A stretch of 8,001 bases of DNA, taken from NCBI GenBank assembly GCA_017423885.1, contig JAFPCJ010000015.1, positions 1 through 8,001 on the forward strand, given 5' to 3'. The first letter of the stretch is position 1. The number at the start of each line of letters is the position of its first letter. Under the pieces are notes generated by a model that made no database searches, was not told where the DNA came from, and saw only the letters and a program-made list of their open reading frames with translations. Source of the stretch: Clostridia bacterium (GTDB taxonomy: Bacteria > Bacillota_A > Clostridia > Oscillospirales > Acutalibacteraceae). The position numbers and the translations under genes were made by a program. Shown piece after piece: positions 1 to 6,659 of this stretch.

Positions 1-2067
1 ACCCTCACGGATATACACAGGTATTCTGTTAAGGGGCGAAGCCACCGTATGCGTTCCGCCGCCAAGCAAAGAGCCGTCCCAAAGCGACGTCCAGCGTCCC
101 TCGGGCAGATAAACGGTATAGTTAAGCTTACCCGAAGCGGTAACAGGGCAAACAAGTAACTCATTACAGAAAAGATACTGCTCGGTGACGTTTGCAAAAG
201 TCTCATCCTCGGGGAAAGCCAAAGCCATTGCCTGCATCATGGGTGCGCCTATTTTATTAGCGGTAAGGTTTGCGCTGTATAAAAGATCAAGCATATTATA
301 ACGAAGCGAATAAGCCGTTTTAAAGGTTGCTTGCGCCTGCTCACCGAAGTTCCAAGGGTTTTTATCCTGACCACCGTGTACTCTCATAAGCGGGCTAAAA
401 AGCGAGAACATAAGCCAACGCTGATACAGCTCATCACTTATCTGACTGCTTGAATAAAAGCCGCCAAGATCGCTTCCCCATGTGGAAAAGCCGCTCGCGC
501 TCATGGAAAGACCTGCTGATATGGAAGCTTTAAGTCCGTCAAACGATCCGTTTGTATCACCGCCGAAATTAGCGCCGTAGCTCTGACTTCCCGCACAGCC
601 TGCGCGCGCAAAGAGGATAAAGTCATCCCCTACCTCGCTTTTAAATACCTCATTAACCGTTTTGGTATAGGGCAAAGCATAATAATTATGCATTTCATCG
701 CCCTTCATGCCGTTATATGCGTGATACCACTCGTCAACATACTCGCCGTAATCCACCATTGCACCGCGAAGTCCTGCTTTGATAAGCTTTTTAAAGCCAC
801 CGTTTTTAAGCGCCTGAACCATGTTGGGATTTGAAAAATCACCCCAATAATCGTATCTCACGGTCTTGTCAGCATTATAAAACGCAGGCAACTCACTCTC
901 GGCAACATCAGGCAAAAGACTTTTAAGATTTTCTATGCTCAAATCAGAAAGTCCTGTTTCGGAATTCACCCATTGGGTGACTGACGGATTATTCCATGCA
1001 AGCGGCTTAACACCGTAAGAGGCGGCAAGCTTCAGCACTCTTTCGGTAAGCGGTCGGTTCTCAATAAATACAGCAGAGGGAAGCATACCCATTTCCTTAT
1101 ATTTATTAAGTACGCTTTTTACATTATTGAATACCGCAAGATCCTTCGCGGTCTGCGAGCTTGAGGTGGCTCCGTCGGTCCACAGCCCTTCTGTGCCGCC
1201 TGCCCAATAGCCGAACGCCCATTCGGGAGACTTTATAGGTCTGCCTGTAAGCGCTGTATAGCTTTCTATATTCTCAAGCGGCGTACCGAGATACATATAA
1301 TAATCAAAGTCCGCTCCGTTAAGGTCAAGCGAGTATTTTGAAGCATCACTTTTACCTATGTCGGCATAACCGCCGTAGCAGGAATTGAAATACAGCGTAT
1401 ATCCCTTTGAGCTATGAAGAATAGGTACATTGGCATAGGAATTCGGCTTGTCGCCCGAAGTCTTTGTATGATAGCCTGTATCGGTATTCCAAAGCCAGAC
1501 CTTTTTACCGACCTGATTCAGTCCGTTATAGCGCTCTCCAAGACCGTATATCACTTCGCCCGAAGAAAGAGCTCCCTCTAATTTGACCTTTTGCATTACG
1601 TTGCCCGAGTCAAATCCAAAATACATCTGACTTGCCGAAGCCGTAAAGCTCTTCGAGCCATCGGAATATGTAACGCTCCAAGGAGTAGTATTATAATTAA
1701 ACGTAACATTAAGCTCGCTGTTTTCAGCAGTCAAAAGCAGGACCTTCGAGCTTACGGTTTTATACTTGATTTTTTTCAGCGCTTCAGGCTCAAAGTTTCC
1801 TTTGTTCTGCGTTGAAAGTCTTACTCCGCCCTCTTCAGGAAAGGAAAGCTCAAAATTTATAATGTCTGACTTGCCGCCAATCGTTGAAACAAAAGAAAAA
1901 GTGTTCGTACCTTTCGTTACACTTGCTACTTTTGCGGGACTGTACCAGCTTACGGTATATTCTGTCATCACAGCAGCCGCCGAAGCGCAAAGGCTCTCCG
2001 AAAGCAGGGAAAACATCATTGCAAAGCTCAATATTATACATATAGCACGTAAAACTGTTTTTTTCAT
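1..2067 (-). CDS. Secreted glycoside hydrolase family 31 alpha-glycosidase (C-terminus beyond window)
   Basis: The frame is open from an ATG at 2067 to the window edge (689 codons, no stop). The N-terminus is a Sec signal peptide: MKK, a hydrophobic core to about residue 26, and a likely cut after Ala-Ser-Ala (28-30). An N-terminal beta-sandwich follows (YGLGERYN motif), then a (beta/alpha)8 barrel with GH31 hallmarks. These are MVDYGEY, giving nucleophile Asp439; FARAGCAGSQ with Arg488; GGDTNGSF, giving acid/base Asp504; WGSDLGGF; and MRVHGG with His564. The 65-residue spacing of the two Asp residues and 16-residue Arg-to-acid/base spacing fit the family. It should hydrolyse alpha-linked sugars outside the cell by a retaining mechanism; the exact substrate is not readable. 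Where many GH31 enzymes have a substrate-binding Asp on an early barrel strand, this one reads VFIENRP (Glu336). Upstream GAAAGGAAAAAAGAGG supplies the ribosome site. The gene has its own promoter region and is separated from the upstream operon by a terminator. Confidence 0.93.
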   Translation of the reverse strand, partial: MKKTVLRAICIILSFAMMFSLLSESLCASAAAVMTEYTVSWYSPAKVASVTKGTNTFSFVSTIGGKSDIINFELSFPEEGGVRLSTQNKGNFEPEALKKIKYKTVSSKVLLLTAENSELNVTFNYNTTPWSVTYSDGSKSFTASASQMYFGFDSGNVMQKVKLEGALSSGEVIYGLGERYNGLNQVGKKVWLWNTDTGYHTKTSGDKPNSYANVPILHSSKGYTLYFNSCYGGYADIGKSDASKYSLDLNGADFDYYMYLGTPLENIESYTALTGRPIKSPEWAFGYWAGGTEGLWTDGATSSSQTAKDLAVFNNVKSVLNKYKEMGMLPSAVFIENRPLTERVLKLAASYGVKPLAWNNPSVTQWVNSETGLSDLSIENLKSLLPDVAESELPAFYNADKTVRYDYWGDFSNPNMVQALKNGGFKKLIKAGLRGAMVDYGEYVDEWYHAYNGMKGDEMHNYYALPYTKTVNEVFKSEVGDDFILFARAGCAGSQSYGANFGGDTNGSFDGLKASISAGLSMSASGFSTWGSDLGGFYSSSQISDELYQRWLMFSLFSPLMRVHGGQDKNPWNFGEQAQATFKTAYSLRYNMLDLLYSANLTANKIGAPMMQAMALAFPEDETFANVTEQYLFCNELLVCPVTASGKLNYTVYLPEGRWTSLWDGSLLGGGTHTVASPLNRIPVYIREG

Positions 2068-2178
2068 CCTCTTTTTTCCTTTCTTCAAGCCAATCATAAA
2101 CTATATATTCATTGTAACAGATCAGCCTCATATAATGCTATTGATTTTTTGCAAAATTAATATTTTTTATTCAAATTT

Positions 2179-2208
2179 ATTTTATCATCCTTTGTATATT
2201 ATTTTCAA
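2179..2208 (-). promoter_or_regulatory. Candidate sigma-A promoter for the GH31 gene
   Basis: On the minus strand, TTGAAA (2203-2208) is followed after 18 nt by TAAAAT (2179-2184). A TG one base upstream of the -10 gives an extended -10 element. Transcription would start near 2172 and leave a leader of about 105 nt. A second possible extended -10 (TGTTACAAT, about 45-50 nt closer to the gene) has only a poor -35, so I rank it lower. The location just after the operon terminator and before a secreted glycosidase supports an independent start here. Confidence 0.5.
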
Positions 2209-2236
2209 CACTTATTTATCTGTGCGCCGAAGTGAA

Positions 2237-2248
2237 TTGGTTAACCAA
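2237..2248. promoter_or_regulatory. Perfect 12-bp palindrome, possible operator
   Basis: TTGGTTAACCAA is a perfect palindrome centred on GTTAAC. It lies about 30 bp upstream of the candidate GH31 -35 box and just past the operon terminator hairpin. Sugar-use genes often carry dimeric-repressor or activator sites in such a position, so it may regulate the GH31 gene. It overlaps the U-tract side of the terminator by two bases. One copy in one window is weak evidence, and no regulator gene is visible nearby. Confidence 0.25.
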
Positions 2249-2280
2249 AATAAAAAAGCCGGTTTTAATAACCGGCTTTT
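2247..2280 (-). terminator. Rho-independent terminator closing the operon
   Basis: An 11-bp perfect stem (AAAAGCCGGTT at 2254-2264 pairing with 2270-2280) has a 5-nt loop. Read on the minus strand it is followed by TTTTTTATTTT. It begins 10 nt after the stop codon of the COG2426 gene. It separates the six-gene unit from the GH31 gene. Confidence 0.9.
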
Positions 2281-2290
2281 GATATACCTA

Positions 2291-2764
2291 TTAAACCAAA
2301 AATACTATTCCCTTTGTAACAATAGAAACTATTGCCGCGGCTCCAACCACACCGAGCGCTATAGCGGGAAATGCGCGCGAAAGCTTCATATCAAGCATTG
2401 CCGCTACAAGCGCACCCGTCCATGCTCCGGTTCCGGGCAAAGGAATGGCAACCAGAATAAACAATCCCCAGAAAGCATATTTCTGAACAACATCCGATTT
2501 GCTTTCGGCTCGCTTTTCAAGCTTTGTAACAAGTCCGTCAAGCTTGGGACTGATTCTTCTCATCAGCGCAAATATTTTTTTAATAAAAATTATTATAAAC
2601 GGTACGGGAATGAGATTTCCTATAACACAGATGACTATTGCATACCAAAAATTCAACTGATAGCCTTCCGTTGCAATCGGTAAAGCTCCGCGGAGCTCGA
2701 TTACAGGCACCATCGAAAGCAAAAGCGTTAAAAGAGTCTTACCCCAAAAGCTTTTCAAAAACAC
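2291..2764 (-). CDS. COG2426 / small multidrug export family (PF06695-type) membrane protein
   Basis: This 157-residue, very hydrophobic protein carries the hallmark motifs of the family: PVIELRGALPIA (20-31), GNLIPVPFIIIF (49-60) and AIPLPGTGAWTGAL (106-119). A positively charged cytoplasmic-type stretch (about 62-95) lies between them, and a final hydrophobic segment runs from about 131 to 156. The whole length fits the family. Despite the family name, a transport activity is poorly established; the paired re-entrant-looking Pro/Gly-rich motifs suggest a small membrane transporter or flippase-like fold (inference). The start is GTG at 2764, chosen because a strong GGAGG lies 9 nt upstream. 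The gene begins 22 nt after the preceding stop, is last in the operon and ends just before the terminator. Confidence 0.9.
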   Translation of the reverse strand: MFLKSFWGKTLLTLLLSMVPVIELRGALPIATEGYQLNFWYAIVICVIGNLIPVPFIIIFIKKIFALMRRISPKLDGLVTKLEKRAESKSDVVQKYAFWGLFILVAIPLPGTGAWTGALVAAMLDMKLSRAFPAIALGVVGAAAIVSIVTKGIVFLV

Positions 2765-2773
2765 CGTTATCTA

Positions 2774-2778
2774 CCTCC
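2774..2778 (-). promoter_or_regulatory. Ribosome binding site deciding a GTG start
   Basis: GGAGG on the minus strand lies 9 nt before GTG at 2764. No ATG is placed as well, so this site fixes the start of the COG2426 gene. Confidence 0.8.
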
Positions 2779-2786
2779 GATAAATT

Positions 2787-3959
2787 TTACAAGCTAAACG
2801 GTCTGTATGTCACATTTGCGGCTGTAAAAATTATTTCAATATATTCTGTGAAGCTATAGCCACGGCTTAAAGGTATTACCACAAGAATATATGCCAAAAC
2901 TACGAGCGCTATGAGTAAAATTACAGTAAGCACCAATATCGGACTGCGAAAACGCGGACGCATATCCTCGGGATCAGGCTCCGCAAACAGACTGTCTGCA
3001 TCGGCTCCTGCATCATAATCCACATCATAATAATGCTTTTTGCTGAACTTTACCTGACGCGGCTCAATGAAAAGCTCAAACTCCTCATTCTTTACATCCT
3101 GCAAGGGCGCATTATTGGTTTTAGGATCCTCATCAGCACCGTTTTCCATAGTTGCAATAAGCATATCATCCATGTTGAGTGTATCCTCTGCCGCAATCTC
3201 TACGGTTGCTTCAGGCTCGCTGACCTCTTCATTTTCTTCGGCGTTTTCTTCTGTCGGCTCGATCTCGGTCGGCTCTGACTCATTGCTTGGTGCCTCTACA
3301 GCTTCTTGTACCGTTTCTTCTGTTTCTTCATTAGGTTGCTCTTGAGTTTCGGTATCAGCTTCGGTCTCCAAAACAGGCTCCTCGGTCACCTCTTCAGATT
3401 CCTGCAAGGGTGCTGCAGTCGTTTCCACAATGTCACTAACCGCATCCTCTGTTTGCTGCGGTTCTGCAGCTTCCTCTGTTTTTTGCGGTGCTCTTACAGG
3501 AGAAATGCTTAATTCCTCGATATAAGGATGAATGAGAGTAGTCATAATACTCTTGCGGATATTTTTACTCTCGGAAAGAAGTATTATAGACTGCGGACCG
3601 CTTTCAATTATGCAACCGCCGAAGATACCCTCGGGTGTCACAAGCGGCATAGAGCCGTCAATTATTCCTATATCTCCGCCCTCTTTAATGCCGTAGGCGT
3701 TATTATCCGCCTTGACGACATTTTTACCGATAGCGGCGGCAACGCCGTTTATGAGGCCCGACTCACCGAAAAGAGAGCCGCAACAGATCATCACTCTGCT
3801 TCTTGATACAGCGCGCGAAAGAGAATGTATAAACTCTTTTCTGTCGGAGACCTTATCGGTAAGCAATCTCATTCTGCAACAGCCGCAAAGATTAAATTCC
3901 ATTTCAAAATCGGTTGGGGTAAGATAATAAATTATATCGACCTTAATGTTTTGAAGCAT
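2787..3959 (-). CDS. Membrane-anchored protein with degenerate CinA-N/MoaB-like domain and acidic linker
   Basis: This 390-residue protein has three visible parts. Residues about 1-150 follow the pattern of the molybdopterin-binding (MoCF) domain of CinA: VSDRKEFIHSLSRAVSRSRV, then CGSLFGES where the family has GGLGPT, and TPEGIFGGCIIES followed by IILLSESKN where the family has a LPGPP-type loop. The fold pattern survives but both active-site loops are altered, so nucleotide hydrolysis is doubtful. Residues about 158-260 are a Glu/Thr/Pro-rich acidic, probably disordered linker. One membrane span (about 340-363) is preceded by RPRFR, which predicts the N-terminal domain inside and a 27-residue tail outside. 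Cysteines cluster at 25, 27, 28 and 59-60. ATG at 3959 has AAAGGAG 8 nt upstream, inside the last codons of the sortase gene, so the two are probably translationally coupled. The MoCF assignment is by pattern only. Confidence 0.85.
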   Translation of the reverse strand: MLQNIKVDIIYYLTPTDFEMEFNLCGCCRMRLLTDKVSDRKEFIHSLSRAVSRSRVMICCGSLFGESGLINGVAAAIGKNVVKADNNAYGIKEGGDIGIIDGSMPLVTPEGIFGGCIIESGPQSIILLSESKNIRKSIMTTLIHPYIEELSISPVRAPQKTEEAAEPQQTEDAVSDIVETTAAPLQESEEVTEEPVLETEADTETQEQPNEETEETVQEAVEAPSNESEPTEIEPTEENAEENEEVSEPEATVEIAAEDTLNMDDMLIATMENGADEDPKTNNAPLQDVKNEEFELFIEPRQVKFSKKHYYDVDYDAGADADSLFAEPDPEDMRPRFRSPILVLTVILLIALVVLAYILVVIPLSRGYSFTEYIEIIFTAANVTYRPFSL

Positions 3960-3961
3960 TT

Positions 3962-4930
3962 TTATTTCTCCTTTAAGCTTTGTTTATCGTAAGGGTATTC
4001 AAGCGAATGTTTTTTGTACCAACCCTCGGGATACCTCGGGGAGGGATTAGCAATGGCAGTATCGGTAAAGGTCTTTATAGCCTCATTTTCATGTAAGATC
4101 CTCGCCATTACTACAAGCCGCGCATTCTCAAAATCATCCGCGCAGGTAACAAGCGTCAGCATGCGGTCTTCGTATTCAACCTCTACACCTGTATTGATTA
4201 TACTTCGTTCTTTTACGCCGTCCATCCATTCGCAAAATGCGGTATAGCTGAATTTAGAGCGTCGGATATCAAAATCTTCGGGAGCAGTCTCGGTTGCATC
4301 AACAAGAAATACCGCAAATACCTTATAAATATCGTCACCGTATACGGTACTGAAGGACACGGCAGGATTTTTTTTGAAAAAATCAAGATTTCTGTAGCGC
4401 TTCAGGGTGCCGAACATAGTGCCGTCAGTCATATTATGTCCGTAGATAACAAGATTTTTATCCTGACCGTTCTTATCGATCACATCATCCGCCTACAAAT
4501 AAAGAGTTCCGTGCTCATCAGGCTGCTGACGCTGATCATGGTTAAGATAAAAGCTATCATCCGTATGCTGATATACAGGATTATCTATATTGGTTCCGCT
4601 TACCGTAAGCCAACCCGAAAAATCGTAATTTTCCTTTCGAAGCTCGGCAAAGCGTTCCTTTGTATTAAGTTTTTTGTCATACCATATTTCTCGGCTATTA
4701 TCTACGAGCCGCTGTTGCTCAACGGTATTGGAAAAATATTTGATGAGATATGCCGATGAAACGATCATAACGATTATCGATATTATAAAAAGCAGTTTTA
4801 TAGCTATCTGCTTGAAATTATCCTTTTTGGTAGGAAGCAAGGAGCAGTATACCGCGAATAAAGCTTTTTTTAATTTTTCAAGCATCGGTTTCGACTCCGG
4901 CTTCACAGGGGAAATATGGCTCTCTGCCAT
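3962..4930 (-). pseudogene. srtB: Class B sortase interrupted by an in-frame TAG (two fragments or readthrough)
   Basis: One continuous frame of 323 codons, from ATG at 4930 to TAA at 3962, encodes a class B sortase, a membrane transpeptidase that attaches surface proteins to the cell wall. It has a cytoplasmic N-terminus, a membrane span at about 45-66, and the sortase barrel from about 100. Codon 146 (4493-4495) is TAG, between GTLYL and ADDVIDKNG. All catalytic residues lie beyond it: His165 in YGHNM, Cys263 in TLVTCAD and Arg271 in ARLVV. As written, the first fragment (4493-4930, 145 residues) is an anchored, inactive stub. A second frame (3962-4483) could begin at GTG 4483 behind a weak AGGCGG, but it would lack the membrane span. 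There is no frameshift and no other decay, which suggests a very recent nonsense change, a sequencing error or decoding of TAG. AGAGGG about 11 nt upstream serves the start, 8 nt after the cinA stop. Confidence 0.85.
4493..4495 (-). other. In-frame amber codon inside the sortase gene
   Basis: The minus-strand codons read TAT TTG TAG GCG GAT GAT GTG, in the same frame on both sides. A single C-to-T change from CAG (Gln) would create it; AAG, GAG, TGG or TAT/TAC are also one step away. The site lies in the loop just before the strand carrying the catalytic YGHNM histidine, where class B sortases usually have an acidic or polar residue. Confidence 0.9.
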
Positions 4931-4938
4931 TATGCAGT

Positions 4939-5442
4939 CTACCCTCTTTCAAAATATTCAATAAGCATTGAAAGCAATGCCGAGCATGCAGTGTTTCTGA
5001 TCTGATCGCGGTCTGACGATTCGATCATAAGCTTTGTAACACTCACCTGACGCTCATCAGCAAGCGCGATATATACCGTACCCACGCTTTTACCCTCGCA
5101 AGGCTCGGGTCCTGCAACGCCTGTAACCGCAAGCCCTATATCAGCATTTGCCTTTCGGCGCACTCCGTATGCCATTTCACCTGCAGTCTTACGGCTGACT
5201 GTGCCGTACTCTCGGATAGTATCGGGACTTACCGACAGCATTTTCTGCTTTGCGGCGGCGCTATACGCGGCAACGCCTGTCTCAAAAACCGCCGAAGCGC
5301 CCGATACAGAGGTTATATAAGCCGAAAGCAGTCCTCCTGTGCAGGATTCTGCCGTAGCCACCTTTTTGCCCGTAGCCCGAAGTACAGCTACCGCTTTCTT
5401 CGCTTTCTCGCGACATTCCTCGGATGTGCTATGCTTGATCAT
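4939..5442 (-). CDS. pncC: CinA C-terminal-type nicotinamide-nucleotide amidohydrolase (PncC)
   Basis: This 167-residue protein is a complete stand-alone CinA C-terminal domain. Family motifs are TAESCTGGLLS (30-40, with the catalytic-type Ser33), the YGTVS segment, DIGLAVTGVAGP and VGTVYIAL. The family deamidates nicotinamide mononucleotide to nicotinate mononucleotide in pyridine-nucleotide salvage in the cytoplasm. Full CinA has an N-terminal MoCF domain, absent here; a degenerate MoCF-like domain is found instead in the protein two genes downstream. ATG at 5442 has CGGAG 8 nt upstream and begins 23 nt after thiI. The stop is TAG, followed in frame by ACT GCA TAA; that TAA overlaps the sortase ATG as TAATG. 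If TAG were read as an amino acid the protein would grow by only three residues. Confidence 0.94.
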   Translation of the reverse strand: MIKHSTSEECREKAKKAVAVLRATGKKVATAESCTGGLLSAYITSVSGASAVFETGVAAYSAAAKQKMLSVSPDTIREYGTVSRKTAGEMAYGVRRKANADIGLAVTGVAGPEPCEGKSVGTVYIALADERQVSVTKLMIESSDRDQIRNTACSALLSMLIEYFERG

Positions 5443-5465
5443 AGTGATATCTCCGTTCGTTAAAA

Positions 5466-6656
5466 TTAATATTCGCGAACGCCCTCGGCGTCAATAAGCA
5501 GATATCGGGTATCGTTGATGGCGCGCTCCATAAGCTCCTCTATCGGAAGCGCCTTTTCTGCCGCGGCACACTGTCCCTTCTTGGGCTTGGTATGCGGATG
5601 TCTTGGAGTAAATACCGTACAGCAATCCTCGTAAGGCAGGATCGAGGTCTCAAAGGTATCTATGTTTTTAGAGATACGCACTATCTCCTCTTTATCCATA
5701 CCGATAAGCCGACGGAGAACAGGAATATCGGTCACCTCATCGGTCGAAGCGATCGCAGGCAAGGTCTGACTTGCCACCTGACCGAGACTCTCACCCGTAA
5801 TAAGTGCCAGACAACCGTTTTTCTCGGCTATCTTCTCGGCTATACGCATCATCATGCGGCGCATAATAAGGGTGAAATAGTCCTCATTGCATTTTTCCCC
5901 TATCTGCTCTTGTATCTCGGTAAACGGAACTATCGCAAGCTTTATTACTCCGCTGTACTTTGCTACCTTTGAAAGCAATGTGCAGACCTTTTGCTCGGCG
6001 CGAGCGCTTGTATACGGCGGACTTGCAAAATGTATCGCATCAAGCATAAGTCCTCGCTTTGCCATTGTCCATGCCGCAACGGGACTGTCTATACCGCCCG
6101 ATATAAGGATGGCGGCATGTCCTGCCGTACCTACGGGAAGACCGCCTGCACCCTTTATCTGGTCGCCTCTTACATAGGCGGCAAAATCACGCACCTCTAC
6201 TGTTACGGTAATATCAGGCGAATGAACATCCACCTTCAAATGCGGAAAACGTGAAAGAATAGCACCGCCCACCTCTCGGCATATTTCGGGAGATTTAAGT
6301 GCAAAGCTCTTGTCGGCACGCTTTGCCTCAACCTTAAAGGTCTTAAGCTCTCTCAACTGCTCGGAAAGATATTCGGGAGCCTTTTCGAGAATATCTGCCA
6401 TATCCTTTTCGCAAACGCAAGCGCGGCTGAAGGCTGAAATACCGAAAATACGGCTCACTCGCTCAAGTGCTTCTTCAAAATCAAAATCATCCTCGGCAGG
6501 TTCAATATAAAGCGTTGACTGCGCGCGGCGCATATTGACCTTTCCGAGGTCCTTTAGTCTGCGCTGAATATTTCCGCTCATAACCGATTCAAAGTTGCGG
6601 CGGTTTAGTCCCTTTAATGCCAACTCGCCGTCCTTAATCAAAATTATCTCTTTCAT
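5466..6656 (-). CDS. thiI: tRNA 4-thiouridine synthase ThiI (short form, no rhodanese domain)
   Basis: This 396-residue enzyme adenylates uridine 8 of tRNA and replaces its oxygen with sulfur; in some bacteria it also serves thiazole synthesis. An N-terminal ferredoxin-like region (about 1-60) begins with KDGELALKGLNRRNFE. A THUMP domain follows (about 61-165), then the PP-loop ATPase domain with SGGIDSP (186-192), the MRRMMMRIAEKIA helix and YEDCCTVFTPRHP (342-354). Cys345-Cys346 lie where the family has its sulfur-relay cysteine. The length matches Bacillus-type ThiI, which lacks the C-terminal rhodanese domain of the E. coli protein and receives persulfide from a partner desulfurase; that partner is the gene immediately upstream. 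ATG 6656 is 3 nt after the desulfurase stop. The only AAAGG is about 14 nt away, so translation is probably coupled to the preceding gene. Confidence 0.97.
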   Translation of the reverse strand: MKEIILIKDGELALKGLNRRNFESVMSGNIQRRLKDLGKVNMRRAQSTLYIEPAEDDFDFEEALERVSRIFGISAFSRACVCEKDMADILEKAPEYLSEQLRELKTFKVEAKRADKSFALKSPEICREVGGAILSRFPHLKVDVHSPDITVTVEVRDFAAYVRGDQIKGAGGLPVGTAGHAAILISGGIDSPVAAWTMAKRGLMLDAIHFASPPYTSARAEQKVCTLLSKVAKYSGVIKLAIVPFTEIQEQIGEKCNEDYFTLIMRRMMMRIAEKIAEKNGCLALITGESLGQVASQTLPAIASTDEVTDIPVLRRLIGMDKEEIVRISKNIDTFETSILPYEDCCTVFTPRHPHTKPKKGQCAAAEKALPIEELMERAINDTRYLLIDAEGVREY

Positions 6657-6659
6657 ATC

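Noticed and set aside
2147..2156. TTTTGCAAAA palindrome in the GH31 leader
   Set aside because: Short and AT-rich in an AT-rich gap, so expected by chance, and it does not match a catabolite-repression site.
2068..2172. Possible riboswitch in the GH31 leader
   Set aside because: About 105 nt of AT-rich sequence with no stable stem pair or known aptamer core that I can see.
1766..2683. A 305-codon plus-strand open frame across the GH31 start, the gap and the COG2426 gene
   Set aside because: It crosses two genes with clear family motifs on the other strand and both the terminator and promoter between them; its translation has no recognisable motif.
3067..3345. A Ser-rich plus-strand open frame
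   Set aside because: It is the complement of the Glu/Thr-rich linker codons of the anchored protein and has no ribosome site.
4493..4495. Pyrrolysine or selenocysteine at the sortase stop
   Set aside because: Selenocysteine uses TGA, not TAG. No pyl genes are in the window and sortases have no known pyrrolysine, so this stays only an item for a genome search.
4481..4498. Frameshift rather than nonsense as the cause of the split sortase
   Set aside because: The two halves are in exactly the same frame (12 bases between the TAG codon and the downstream GTG), and the coding pattern is continuous.
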